From Hyparrhenia diplandra (lineage: Eukaryota; Streptophyta; Magnoliopsida; Poales; Poaceae): 64,000 nucleotides of DNA. The stretch is from NCBI GenBank assembly GCA_015847255.1, contig JADLZK010008245.1, positions 186,001-250,000 of the forward strand, given 5' to 3'. This document shows, piece after piece, positions 1 to 11,496 of this stretch (position 1 is its first letter; each line of letters begins with the position of its first letter). The notes under the pieces were generated by a model that did no database searches, was not told the origin of the DNA, and worked only from the letters and a program-made list of their open reading frames with translations. Made by a program: the position numbers and the translations under genes.

Positions 1-157
1 TTTGCCAAATGTAAATTGTCAAACCGTTGGAGATGCTCTAATAAAGACCCCACGAACACATCAATCCTGAACAGACATGTGCGGTGCAGACTGAAATACG
101 GATGTGTGTGTAGAAGTGCAGAACAGGGAATCAAGTAGTATTGGGCATGGGACTTAC

Positions 158-523
158 ATGAGCAGCAATCCTCGCCCACTTGTTCCCCATCTTGGCGTGG
201 AGCTGGATGATGAGGAGTTCCTCCTCCGGGGTGAAGGCCCTGTCGGGCCTGAGGTGCTGCTCCCAACGGAGGCGGCAACTCTTGCCGCACCGGAACAGCC
301 CGGTGTTCTTCTGCACCGCGTTCCAGTTCCCTTCGCCGTGTCTCTTGATGTAGTCCACCAGGATGGCGTCCTCCGCGGACGTCCAGGGACCTTTCTTCGG
401 GGGCGGCACGACGGCGTCCCTGTGAGGGTGAGGCGACCCGCCTCCGCTGCTGACGTCGTCGGACACCGGCGAGTCCATCTGGTCCTGCAGCATCATGTCG
501 CCTTCGCTCTTCACCCGGTACAT
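158..523 (-). CDS. GAMYB: GAMYB-like R2R3-MYB transcription factor, first coding exon(s), partial
   Basis: The reading frame opens with MYRVKSEG and continues through an acidic/serine stretch into KKGPWTSAEDAILVDY, GNWNAVQKNTG and CGKSCRLRW (R2 repeat), then AFTPEEE and MGNKWARIAAH (R3 repeat). This is the GAMYB subgroup, which acts as nuclear activators of gibberellin-responsive and anther genes. The exon ends after Ala-Ala-His at a GTAAGT donor (157-152), phase 0; the following LPGRTDNEIKN-type exon would lie beyond the left edge. Start chosen at the ATG at 523, which matches the family N-terminus. Odd: the R2/R3 linker reads HLRPDRAF where the family has HLRPNLKKGAF, an in-frame loss of three residues; also WEQ replaces the usual WAN/WTN. 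Whether the rest of the gene exists cannot be seen. Confidence 0.85.
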
Positions 524-580
524 CGCCCTCGCACTTGCAGAATTGGGACGGAGAAAGACGAGGAGAGGCCAAATTGAAAT

Positions 581-595
581 TCAGCACTTCCCCAT
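581..595 (-). promoter_or_regulatory. Four-codon upstream ORF in the MYB leader
   Basis: In the 5' leader of the MYB gene the minus strand reads ATG GGG AAG TGC TGA, ending about 58 bases before the MYB start. The same ATG position in the related leader at 11496 serves as the start codon of the zinc-finger relic. Regulatory effect is inference. Confidence 0.35.
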
Positions 596-686
596 AACAG
601 AAACTTTAATTTTGCAGGGTCTGACAGAGCGTTGCTAGATTCCAAAGAAGCAAGCTGCCTCACCAATATCAAAAGCGCCCTCCTCC
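592..686 (-). repeat. Leader copy 1 (shared with the IDD relic at 11493-11590)
   Basis: About 95 bases of the MYB 5' leader align almost base for base with 11493-11590, including 'TTAATTTTGCAGGGTCTGA' and 'TTCCAAAGAAGCAAGCTGCC' on the plus strand. Differences are a few substitutions and a short indel. Both copies lie immediately upstream of, or at, a minus-strand start codon. Confidence 0.85.
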
Positions 687-689
687 GGT

Positions 690-1154
690 CCGGAAGCGCC
701 GTGCCTCGTCGTCGAAGTAGGCGCAGCTGCGGAGCTTAGGGGTTGCTGGATGGTGGCTGGGCTGCGCTTTGCCTTCGTCGTGGCATTCGGTGTCAACTAA
801 GTAGTCTCAACCACATATTTTTGATTTCTTATTTCTTAATCGAGAGACATGCCCGTGTCTGTATTAAAAACAAAAGCTTGTTACAACATCGATGCCTTAT
901 TCCCGGGATTGGTATGGATTTTCTTACGATTAGGTCCTTCTATTATTTCAAAATCAGATCATGATCCAGACATGACCTTAGTAAATAGTAACTCTGTTCG
1001 TTTTTTCTTACTTCTTACCCCGTGATATCCATCATCCTACACCCGAAGAAGACAAAATTTTAATTCCGTGGAGTTTTTACGTTTACCCGCCCGCCTCTCG
1101 CTTTTGCAAAAAAAAAAAACCTCGCCTCCCCACCAAATAAATAGTGCGGCCTCC

Positions 1155-1191
<37 letters not shown>

Positions 1192-3340
1192 AAAGAAACT
1201 GTCACGGCCTTCCTCTCCCCGCAAAACCCGACCCTCCCACGACGGCGCCACTCCCGCCCGCCACGGCGGCGGCGGTAGCCGGCCGGCGGCGGCGGCATCC
1301 TCCCTCCCCCGTAGCGCCCTTCTCCTCCCCTCTTCCTCCCGGCGTGCTCTCCTGTCCCTCTCCCGCGTGTTCTGAGGGGAAACCTAGGCATCTTCTTCTT
1401 CGGCGGCGTGGCGTGGACGGCGGCGATGCCGACCTAGGGTTCCGTGAGCGGCAACATGGCGCCCGGGGATGGCGGCGGCGTCGCCTCCCCCCTCCCGCCC
1501 CCACGGCGGTCGGCCCCGGCTCCCCCGTTGGCGCCCGGCCGGCCATCCCTCAATCCCTGGGGTTCCGCGGCACGCGCGCCAGGTCATTCTCGATTGCGTC
1601 ACTTCTCTCCCGGTGCAAAGACTTCTTGGTGCCGCCCGGTACGGATGGATATCGGCGCTTCAATTCCCTACCCTATTTGTGCTTCATCTATAGTGTTTCT
1701 TGTTTTACCTTACAAGAATCAGAGATGGATTTCTTCATATTTTTACACGCCAACGCGTACAACACTTCTTCAGATTGGTTAGTTCTAAGAACTGTCTGAT
1801 GGTTTGGTTAGCTTTGACACGAAAAAATAGTATATTTAGGTTAAATAGCTACTGTTGTTCTTCATTGATGGAGGATTTATGAGAGGATGGGAACTACTGC
1901 TTGTCCCTGTGTATATCAGATTCCTTGGTTAGTTGTTGAGATCTACCTAATGCTTTGGTTAGCTAATGAATTAGGGTTTCAGGGGGAGCCCTGCCCCTTT
2001 ATTTATAACCCTGAGGGATGGATGTGAGCAGTTGGATCAAACCGACTTAAATGGACGCCTGGAGTGAATTTTAGGGTTCCCATAGGTCGGTGGAGGAAGC
2101 TTCCAGAAGCTGGGCCCGCAGGCCCACAAGGAGGTGCCGCGCGGCACCACCCCCGTGTCGCCCGGCCCCACCTGGTGGAGTCTGTGTCCCAGCCTTCGCG
2201 AGCTGTCTTCTCTTCTCATTTGGACCCCTGGAATTTATACCAATCGCCTTGATTTGGTCCTTTTCTTCGGTGTCTTGATTTATCCTCTTTTCTCTCTGAT
2301 TTTCTGGGGTTTTCCAAAGTTCACCTGTAAAACTGAGTGTGCACCAAAACTCATAAAAATCATTAGTATAAACCCTATCTTCTAGTGTTCTTGTTCATAT
2401 ATGATTTATTATTTCATAGTAAAAAGTTGACAATAACTACCATCAACAGGAACTCGGTTCCCCCTCCCTCGGTGGCCAAGGAAGTGCTCCACCCCATACT
2501 CCTCCTCCGTTGGATGATCTAGAAGCGCCGAAAACGAGGTCGTGTTCAAGGGAGCTGCCCCGAGCATTGCCCGACTCGGCGATGTGCAAAGAGGAGATCC
2601 GTTCACGGAGCTGTTGTATGCCCCGCAAGAAGGAATCCCTATCGACATTGGAGCGACCTCTTGAATATGTAAATCCGCGCCCCCCCTCCCAAGCACTCTC
2701 TCGGATGTAACTTTGAACCAAGGCTTCCTTCCCGCCCCCGGCCTAGCCCGACATATGTAGAATATATATGCAGGTGGGGACGTTCGCCCCCTAAAGTTGA
2801 CAAAAAAAAAAAAAAAGAACTAGAGATTTGATTGTCCATTTTAACTCTCATGGTTTCATTTTATATTGCAGCTAACTTCTTTGTTGCTCAAATGTACTTG
2901 ATTCAAAAATTAATCCTATTTTAGAATGGTGTAGCAACGGTCCCTTGTCAAGGAAATAGAGAATGATCATGTCCATGAAAACCTCTTAATAGAACATTGG
3001 AATAGGTGACATGAGCATTTGAATTGGAAAGTGTCATTATTCCTTTTTCTATCTTTATGAATGAATGCTATAGTAGTGGATGAAACGCATGCTACAAGTG
3101 ATGGAAGTACAGGGGGAAAGGTTAGCACCATTGCTACGTAAAGTAAAACATGTATTGCATGTTATGAAACGCCCGTTATTATACTAAGTAACTGAAATGT
3201 TAAACCAGCCTTTGCTCAAATAAATACACAAAAGGCCATCTCAAATAGAGGGCGTGGCAAGGCTAACAAGGCTTCATGACCATGTAAGATTAGATCTGAA
3301 TCAAAAGTACTTCATTAGCGGGTTCACATCAGTAAAATAA
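690..3340. other. No supported gene; GC-rich and A-run stretches
   Basis: Nothing codes convincingly here. 1200-1640 is GC/CCG-rich and resembles a 5'-leader or captured gene piece. A 31-base A run lies at 1159-1189 and shorter A runs at 1109-1120 and ~2802-2817. 2050-2820 looks like non-coding retroelement sequence, but no ends or domains were found. 2850-3340 is AT-rich and may be decayed 5' LINE sequence. Confidence 0.4.
1159..1189. repeat. Poly(A) run
   Basis: Thirty-one consecutive A residues, followed by GAAAAGAAAC. No target-site duplication was recognised around it, so origin as a retroposon tail is undecided. Confidence 0.8.
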
Positions 3341-5244
3341 GTACTTCTTATCCTATGTCCCCATCTTATTTAACATCGTGACTGATATGTTGGCTCTCCT
3401 TATTCACAGAGCAAAGGCCGATGCTCAAATAAGAGGAGCTATCCCTCATCTACTAGATGACGGATTGTCAATTTTACAATATGTTGATGATCTTTGTCAT
3501 CTTCCTTGATCATGACCCGAGAACAAGTAAAAAATCTCAAACTTTTGCTATGTGCTTTTGAATAATTATCGGGCCTAAAGATTAACTTCCACAAGAGCGA
3601 GATCTTACGTTATGGTGCAGCACGGAGGAATATTATATTGATCTCTTTGGTTGTAATCTTTGGCGAATACCCTTTTAGATACTTAGGGATTCACATTGCA
3701 CCATAGACAACTCCTCAATTACGAATGGAGGAAGGTTGATGAACGTTTTGAGAAAATACTCTCTTGTTGGAAAGCTAAGTACTTATCTTATGGAGGCAAG
3801 CTAGTCTTGCTTAATTCGGTACTTAGCAGTCTACCCATGTTTATGATGTCCTTCTTTGAAATCCCCAAAGGAGTTCTTAAAAATCTTGACCATTTTGGAT
3901 CAAGGTTTTTTTTGGCAAGGATCCTCGAGAGAAACACAAATATAGACTCGCGAAATGGGACATCTTGTGTGTCGACCTAAGGACCAAGGGGGTTTAGGCA
4001 TCCTAGATCTAAACCTACAAAATAAATGCTTATTAGCAAAATGGTTGGTAAGTTTGCTAAAGAGTGATAGCATTTGGCAAACTATACTAACTAACAAATA
4101 TCTTAGGTCTAAATCATCGACCCATAACAAATATCTTAGGTCTAAATCACTCACCCAGGTTAAGGCTAAACCTCATGACTCCCATTTTTGGAAGAGTCTC
4201 ATGCGTATTAAAGACGAGGTAATGGTCAAAGGTTCCTTCATTATCAAAGATGGGAACAAAGCTCACTTCGGGATGACACTTCGGTGGGGAATTCATTTCA
4301 AAGTTAGATATCCATCAGCGTGTACAACATAGTGCGGGATCCTCATGCATATGTTGCAAAAGTGATGGCCACGAGCCCTATACACATATCATTCGAGAAG
4401 GTCCCTCGTGAGGAACAATCTAATTGACTAGAATAATCTCGTAGCACAGATCAATCATGTTGAATTGGTGGAATTCTGAGATACTTTTAAATGGAACTTA
4501 ACCAAATGCAGGTTATATTCCGTTAGATCTATGTACACGGATCTCATTAACAATCAACCACCTTTTCGACATAAATTGATGCGGAAGTTGAAACTTCCTC
4601 TAAAGATTAGGATCTTCTTTTGGTTCCTTCAAAAGAGAGTTGTTTTAACAAAAGATAACCTTGCTAGGAAAAGCGAAAAGGAAGCCGGAAATATGTTGGT
4701 TGTAATATGAATGAGACCATCCAACATCTTTTCCTAGATTTGTCCGTATTCGAAAAACAGTTTGGAGGATTATTTTTTTATGCTCTTGGCCTTAATCAAC
4801 TTTGTTTCTATATGCCATATGTTTGGTTCTTGGCTTAGTAATCAGAATAAAAAGATTAGAAACCTGATTTGGGTTGGTGTTGCGCGGTTATATTTGGGTC
4901 ATTTGGCGTTGTTGAAATGATATTATCTTTAACAAAATGAAAGTTTTCTCGTTGTCGCGAGGTTATTTTTTCGGAGGAGCTTATTTGTTGCGTTACGGTC
5001 CTAGCTACTGGCGTGATGAACAAGACAAGAACATACTCGCAAATTAGTAAGAAACTAGAAGTGATTACTTTGAAATTTTCCAACCGAGGGTGGAAGAACG
5101 TTTATCATCTGCTTTAGCACTCTTTATCCGATTTAGAGACTTGTCTTGTGCTTTCGTTTTTTCATCGTCTTGTAATAATTTGGTTGTGTACATCTTCGGA
5201 TGTAGAGGCGGATGTTGTTGACTCATCCATTATCTAAAAAAAAA
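3340..5244 (+). mobile_element. Decayed L1-type LINE (RT C-terminal half and 3' end)
   Basis: Plus-strand fragments in shifting frames give the C-terminal half of a plant LINE reverse transcriptase: FNIVTDMLALLIHRA, the catalytic QYVDD at ~3478-3495, FEYPFRYLGI-like sequence, WRKVDERFEKILSCWKAK, LSYGGKLVLLNSVLSSLP, and CRPKDQGGLGILDLNLQNK. These are followed by the RT-associated zinc-binding region (LKLPLKIRIFFWFLQK, ~4590-4640). The 3' end is TTATCT followed by an A run at ~5235-5244, as in grass L1 elements. Many stops and frameshifts are present, including a short direct duplication at ~4100-4150 (LRSKS repeated). The endonuclease and N-terminal RT are not visible, so it is 5'-truncated or too decayed to read. 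Not functional. Confidence 0.8.
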
Positions 5245-5246
5245 TA

Positions 5247-5716
5247 TTCCTTCATTCTAATTATAAGACGTTTTGGCTTTTTTTACCTACATTATTTCTA
5301 CGGTGTATCTTGACATATAGTGCATATGGTATAGAAAAAGTTGCGAATTGGCTTGTAGTCCAATGGTAGGGCGGTCCAAGAGGGCGCTACCCACCGGGGG
5401 TTCAAATCCTAGTGCTCGCACCTTTTCTTGGGATTTTCCCAAGATTTACCGGCGTTATGCATTAAGTGGTAAGCGGCGTTCCGTCGTCGACGACGGCGCC
5501 TATGGTGACCGAGAATCTCCAGATCTGCCGGCTGCCCAGTCTTCCCGGAGGTGCTCATAAAGGTAGGGTTTGCGTACGTGTGTTCATAGGGATGAGTGTG
5601 CGTGCGTGTGTGGCGTCTGCGTTATCTGGTACTGTGTAATTCTCAAAAAAAAATGGTATAAGAAAAAGTTACACATCTTTTAAAAAGCGGAAACGTATAA
5701 TTTAAAATATAAGGAG
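5247..5716. mobile_element. Stowaway-type MITE interrupted by a SINE
   Basis: The left part (TTCCTTCATTCTAATTATAA then GACGTTTTGGC) and right part (ending ATATAAGGAG then TA) are the two ends of a Stowaway-like element flanked by TA. The left TA directly follows the A tail of the LINE. The middle is occupied by a SINE with its own target duplication, so the MITE is older than the SINE. Confidence 0.6.
5343..5652 (+). mobile_element. tRNA-derived SINE with target-site duplication
   Basis: The 5' part is tRNA-like: an A-box-like GGCTTGTAGTCCAATGG and a B box GGGTTCAAATCC at ~5398-5409. There is no acceptor stem or anticodon arm of a working tRNA. The body ends with the GTGTGCGTGCGTGTG...CTGTGTAATTCTC tract common to grass SINEs, then an A run. 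Flanks 5326-5342 and 5653-5670 are near-identical (ATGGTATA(A)GAAAAAGTT), which is the target-site duplication. Mobilised by LINE machinery; transcribed by Pol III if active. Confidence 0.85.
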
Positions 5717-6074
5717 TATTATGCATGCCTGGCGCCGATAGCATGTGTAGCCAAATGAAGCACGCCACAAGCAGCAACTTGTTGTACATCAACCGCGGGA
5801 GTGGTAAAGCGCTCCTAGCGTCCTAGTATCTTAATTGTTGAGAGAAAAGACCACATCACTACTTGGAAGTTCTCGAGCAAATTTTCTCTTTTTTTCTTTC
5901 GATCACGCCTAAGCACGTTTTTTTTTCATTAAGTAGAGCAAATTTTCTTTCAAACACATCATGGATCCACCATCCATATGCGAATCAATTACATTACACG
6001 AGGTGTCCCATTTGTAAAAATAGGAGTGAGTTTGCCCTTGCATAGGTTTAGGGACTGGCATCGATCAAGTATAT

Positions 6075-9000
6075 TCATAACCTTGAGCATGCTAGAACAG
6101 GTTCATCTTGTGCAAACTGCAGCATTGGGCATTTTGTTACTTTCAGAAGTTGGAGTGCCACAAGATGTTCTAACTGTCCTATTGACGAAAGTTTCTTGCA
6201 ACAGCTAAGCTCTAAAATTTCCAGCAATGGTAAACTCGGGAGTTGAGGAAGATGCACCATTTTGTCAAAGCCTTCCAGTTTCAAGTATCTAAGCATGGGT
6301 AAGACAGGGATAACAAAGAGCTGCTCGCAGAACTGGATTCTCAAGTTTACCAAGGAACCAAAATAAGGTAATTTCCTTAGTTTACTGCATCCACTAACAT
6401 TAAGATCTCGCAGCAGAGGGAAATCCCCATCTTCTACTCCATACCACATCTCTAAATCATACATTTTCCTTATATCCAATGTCTCAAGTGCTGGAAATCC
6501 TTGAGTTTGAGCACTGCTATGACCCATAAATTCTCTTCCAATGATCCGTACTGTCTCCATTTGCTGTATTACAAGGTGTTTGAGGCATGGTAATTGTCCA
6601 AGAGCTGGAAGTACATCACTGTTTTTGCACCCTTCCAGAATCACTTTAACCAACTTAACAAAGTGGCAATCTCCTAGCCATAGTGGAAACTTGTCACCAC
6701 AGTAACCACTAATAGTCAATTCCTCAAGATTTAGATGAGGCCGAAGCTTATCCAGGACCAAACTTGAGGTTTGCACATCTAGAAGCTGGGACTTTGCAGC
6801 AAGGCTCCACCATTTCAGCACCAATTTTTGCACTTTCGTCTTGCTTTGCATGTCTGCATTTACAGCATGTTGAACATTGTGTACATTCATTAACCCTGAA
6901 ATGTGCAGCTCTCCACTTAGGTTTACCAAGTAGCGCAACCCACTAATCCCACAGCCTACTGAATTATCAGATACATAAAATGCATTCAATGTTTGAAGAC
7001 CCGTTAGAAGCTCCAGCTCAGATGGGATGGAGATGCTTGGATACTCTGATACTGGTAATTCAAGGTGCCGCAGATTAACAAGGTACCTAATTCCATGGGG
7101 CAGCTCGTTGATAAAGTAGGAATACTTCAAATCTAGTGTTTGCAGGTTCAGAAGACCACAAACAGATTCAGGTATCCTTTTTGAGTTTGGTATTCTTCAG
7201 ACCAAGGTACCGTAGGTGTATCAAATTACCAATAGAGCTAGGGATCTCAATGATGGTAGTATTGCTTAAGTCAAGTGTTCTCAGGCATTCCAGGAGCAAG
7301 AACAGATTGTATGGTATCTTAACATAGAGGGAGTTCCCATCAATTTCATGACATGGCCTTTTGATGACCAAAAGAGAGCGCAGATCATGCGTATGAAATA
7401 ACTGGCCTTCTATAGTTATATCTGATCCCATGAGTGATGGAAGCACAGATGAATGCCTAATACTCTCATGGTTATGAATCCCATCACGATTCTTGTTGTA
7501 TTTGTAAGGATCAATGCTGGTGCATTCCTTTTCAGCAATAGACTGAGCTAAGGCATGAAACAGATCATGCATTTCATACCTTACCTCATCTAAATCATAG
7601 AATGGTGACTCATGGAAGAAGCATTTCCCAAGCAAGTCATCAAAGTATGTGCGGCCAACATCTTCAGGCTGCAATCTTTCATGATGTTGAAGGAAGCCTT
7701 GCGCCATCCACAGGCGGATCAATTCCTCCTTATCAAATATGTATCCTTTGGGAAACAAGGAGCAGTATGCAAAACAATTTTTCAAATGTGCTGAGAGATG
7801 ATCATAGCTGACCTTAATGACCGGCAGAATCTCATGCAAGAGTTCATCATTATCCCACACACTATTATTGTGTAAGAACTCCCACCACGTCTCTCCATCA
7901 GGTTTACACCGAATCAGGCATCCAACTGACTTGGCTGCAAGCGGCAGACCCTTGCACTCTTTGACAATCTCCTCACCTACTGAAGCAAGCCTAGGACAGA
8001 TCTCTTTCCCTTGGTCATCAAACGCATAGCTCTTGCAAATTAACCAGCTGGTAGCATCTGATAAACAATTCAATCTCAACTGATGTCTGTGATCACAACC
8101 CATGATCATGCTCACTTCCAGGTTTTGACTAGTCACTATCACCTTGCTTCCTCGAAGCGCACACCGAAGAGGCCCCTTGAACACTTCCCATACAGTCTTC
8201 CCCATGCTCCACACCTCATCGAGCACAATGAAAAATCTCTTCCCCTTCAGAAGATCCATGAGCAAGCCCTGCAGCAAGCTCAATTCAGTGATGTCACGGG
8301 TATCCCCTCCACACGCTTGGGCAATCGTCTTGGTCATGTTCACCACATCAACACCTTGCCCCGAGTAAATCCATACGCGGCAATCGAACGAATCCCTGAC
8401 CCTTTGGTCGTCCCACGCGTGTTGGACGACGGCAGTCTTTCCCACGCCGGCCATTCCGACGACGGACACGACTTTGAACACGGGTCCAGAGCTGTCCTCG
8501 GAAGAGAGAAGCTCAAGTAGGCGCTGAAGGTCGCTCTCGCGACCGTAGAGCTTGCCGCTGGTAAGAGAAGAGGTCGGCACGCGCGCGGGGACGCGGCCGA
8601 ACCAACCCGTCCTCCGCCGTCAGGCGGAGCGCCTCCCGGTCGGAGGCGATTTCGTGGTACTTCTCCCATACCTTCTTGATATTTAGGTCGAGAGAACTGA
8701 GCGGCGAGTGCGACAGCAGGCCGCCGACCTCGCGGTCCCGGGCGCCCTTCTTGGCCGGCTCTTCTTCTTCGTTGGAGCCAAGGTCCTCGACGAGGAGGCG
8801 CGCATGGCCTCGAACTGCAGCTTCTCGAGGATGTCCTCGACGGCACACTCCACGCCACGGAGCTCCCGAATCCAGAGCTCGGTGGACTCGCCCGCGCGCC
8901 TATCGGCGGCGATGCACTCGGCGTCCCGGAGCACTGCGCGTACGCGCTGCAGCTTGGCGCCGAGGCGGCGGAGCTGGTCCTCGTCGACGACGGCGCACGG

Positions 9001-9120
9001 CTCGGAGGTAGGGCCTAGGGGCGCGAGGGCGGACTTAGCGAGCCGCTTGGCCGCGAAGAAGAAGGACTCGAGGGAGTTCTTGAGGTTAGCGACGAAGACG
9101 CGCTTTTCTTGGCTGGCCAT
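6075..9120 (-). pseudogene. CC-NB-LRR disease-resistance-like gene, frameshifted
   Basis: Intronless minus-strand gene of about 1,010 codons. An N-terminal coiled-coil region starts MASQEKRVFVANLKN. The NB-ARC domain shows the P-loop GMAGVGKTAVVQ, kinase-2 KRFFIVLDEVW (usual LDDVW), RNBS-B GSKVIVTSQ, GLPL CKGLPLAAKSVG, CFAYCSLFPKGY and MHD YEMHDLFHALAQ. Then come leucine-rich repeats (SNTTIIEIPSSIGNLIHLR, LPHGIRYLVNLRHLELP) to a stop at 6075. Three single-base breaks interrupt the frame: ~8800, a compensating one at ~8610 (both in the coiled-coil/linker), and ~7180, where AAAAAGG needs one A fewer and otherwise stops the LRR early. Such proteins are cytoplasmic immune receptors; this copy would give a truncated product unless the breaks are sequencing errors. 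Start at 9120 fits family N-termini. Confidence 0.9.
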
Positions 9121-9298
9121 GGCTCCTCTCGGAACGCCGAATCGAGTGAGAGCTCGAAGCAGCAGTGGCGTGGTGGAGTGTTTGGGTTAGTGATAAGAGT
9201 TGGAATTGGTAAGGTAAAAGTAAGGGAATTGGGCGAGATGAGTTCATTACACCGGAGATCCCGTTCTGATCCCGTTCGCCGCCATGCGTCAATAGCTA

Positions 9299-9508
9299 CT
9301 CCCTCCGTCGCTATCTAGCTCGACCGTTCGTCTTATTTAAAAATTATATAAATAATAAATTAAATTAATAATTATTAAATTATCTTTAATGATAAAATAA
9401 GTCATAATAAAATAAATAATATTTATATAAAAATATTGAATAATAAGATAAGGGATCAAAACAGAATGGAACGGAAATCAAAGTGACACTTTCAAAGGGC
9501 GGAGAAAG
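9299..9508. mobile_element. Stowaway-like MITE
   Basis: Begins CTCCCTCCGT after TA (9297-9298) and ends GGCGGAGAAAG before TA (9509-9510). The internal sequence is very AT-rich. It sits just upstream of the NB-LRR start, where it could lie in the promoter. Confidence 0.65.
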
Positions 9509-9510
9509 TA

Positions 9511-10567
9511 AATGTATAACAAATTTATTATATACCATTCAGTAGCTAATTTAGGTCAACGTTCGAGGTGTAAAAGTCTCTAAATAGCCTAGTGAAGTCA
9601 TTTCCCACAATAAACATTTATATTGATAAACAGACCATTAAAGCCATCTTGGGATTATGCTTTGTCCAAAGACCCTTGGTTTGTAACAAAACAACCCCCC
9701 CCAACCTTGCTAGAATGAAATCAGGTGGGTACTGGATTTGATCGTCGATCGACCTCCTCTCAAAATGTTGACCCCAAAAATATTTGTCACTTAATGTTGT
9801 GTATTGTAGGTAGTAGTTCATTTCAATTTATAAGGTTATCTTGTTTATATGAAGGTCTACAAGTAATTTTAAATTTGAATGTAGAATTATAATTTTGGTA
9901 GGGAAAGCGATGTGAAAGTGTGCAAATCTCTTGTAGGTATGGCCTTTGGTTGTCAAAACTCTTGTTTCCTATTTTTATACACCCGAAGCGTGTCTGTAAT
10001 GACCCTAAACGCAAGCATCAATATGCTTCTATATGATTTTTCTTTTACATAGTGATTCATCATTACATCTATTGAGTTAATTTAGTTTATGACAAATAAC
10101 ATTTCTACCCTTCAATTATTCAGTCCCACCTTTGATCCATTCCTGGATTCACCACCGTCTACAAGCGGCCGCTAAAATTTAAAGCTAGTGGTGATGAGGT
10201 TTACGAACTGACAGTAAAAGTGTTTCTGTGGTTCAGAATGAGGAAATCTTCGTGCAATTCGAAGTTCAAGAATTGGTTGTCCTTGACACGAGGCTTAAGG
10301 CCTATCAAAAAGCCTATAGAAAATTGTGGATCTCTAGCCTTTCTGTTAGTCGAGTTTAGCTTCAATCGTTATTTCACTGTTCATGTCAAATAGAATCCTC
10401 ATTAGGAAGTTGCAAGTATTTCAATAGTACCTTCAGATGCTAAGTCAACTCAAAACGAATTTAAACAACAGGTAATAAAAAAAACCTGTTTTGAGCTGTC
10501 ATGCACTTATGCATTCATTAATGAAAACTGTTTGAAGCCGGAGGCATGGCATAGAGATAGCGACTTA
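9511..10567. other. Intergenic, no gene seen
   Basis: AT-rich sequence with no coherent frame, splice pattern or recognised repeat end. Confidence 0.4.
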
Positions 10568-10860
10568 GGGCTTGTTTGGCACAGCTCACAAGAGCTCCAT
10601 GAAGCCGTTGTGAGCTGTTTTTTTTTTTTTTTTTGTCAAACACCTATTTACAAAACAACTTCATGTTAGCAGAGAGCTAAAAAAAATAGTAATTTATCTC
10701 AGCTCTCTTATTTACTTTCTCTACGAATTCATGCATAAAGTTGTTGGTAAAGCTATTTTGTCAAACAACTTTTGAATACAGCCCAACTTTACGTAAAAAG
10801 AGTTGCTCATGAAGTTAAAAAAACAGTTTACTAGTGAAACAGAGTTGTGCCAAAAGGGGC
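10568..10860. mobile_element. MITE with imperfect terminal inverted repeats (hAT/Harbinger-like)
   Basis: The left end GGGCTTGTTTGGCACAGCTC pairs with the reverse complement of the right end (GCCCCTTTTGGCACAACTC). The interior is ~290 bases, AT-rich, with a 17-base T run. No clear target duplication was found, so the superfamily is not settled. Confidence 0.5.
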
Positions 10861-11093
10861 CGGCATAGCACGCCCGAGAGGCCAACTCGACCACCAACAC
10901 CGCTCCGGGCTTCAGGTTCGTCCCGGATGTCCTGGAGCGGCAGCACTGGTGCCACAAGTGCTGGAAGCTTGCTCATCTCCTGACACCTCCTGACAGCTAG
11001 CTTTGCAGAAGGCGCGGTGGATGATGAAGCTGTCCCTCCTGCCCGACGATTCTCTATTCAGTCAACCGGAAGGAGACCACTTGTGTAGTGCAA

Positions 11094-11496
11094 TCAGGAG
11101 TTCAGGACGACGAACCGGGTGAAGATGGTGCCGCAGTCGCACTGGAACCCCTCGTTGCGCACCTCGCACACGAACCTGTTGGTCGCCAGCAGCGTCTGTG
11201 GAAACAGCGAGGGTACCTCCACATCAGGATCTGCACCACAACACAACCACGGAGCCACACCATGGATCACAACACAAATCAGTATAAACACCAGCATGCT
11301 TGCTCCTCAGACCACGAAACGACTAATTACCTGGTGTGTCAACGAGACCGAGCTGCTGCTTGGCGGGCGTGCTAGGTGTCGCCAGTTTCGCCCAATCGGA
11401 AGACGACATAACCGTCGTGGGCACTTGCAGCTTGACTCCTGCGGAAGACGACTCGCCCGTCGGAAGGGTTGCTTGCGGATCTGCCTTCGTCTCCAT
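11094..11496 (-). pseudogene. Relic of an INDETERMINATE-domain (IDD) C2H2 zinc-finger gene, internally deleted
   Basis: Two exons fit GT-AG splicing: 11496-11331 (start ATG, donor GTAATT) and 11230-11094 (acceptor TGCAG). Joined they give an uninterrupted 100-residue frame. Exon 2 begins DPDVEVPSLFPQTLLATNRF and FVCEV, the hallmark that precedes finger 1 of IDD nuclear transcription factors. It then reads RNEGFQ followed directly by CDCGTIFTR, which is the start of the fourth finger (CDCGTLFSRRDSF in the family). Finger 1 residues after GFQ, fingers 2-3 and the rest of finger 4 are absent, and the second Cys of finger 1 is Arg. DNA binding by zinc fingers is therefore not expected. The leader is shared with the MYB gene at 592-686. 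Whether it is transcribed is unknown. Confidence 0.7.

Noticed and set aside
1068..1799. 243-codon ORF on the plus strand
   Set aside because: It runs through long A runs (poly-Lys) and C-rich low-complexity sequence with no domain. Codon pattern is not gene-like.
5344..5420. tRNA gene
   Set aside because: A- and B-box-like sequences are present, but there is no pairing acceptor stem or anticodon arm. The body, A tail and flanking duplication show a SINE.
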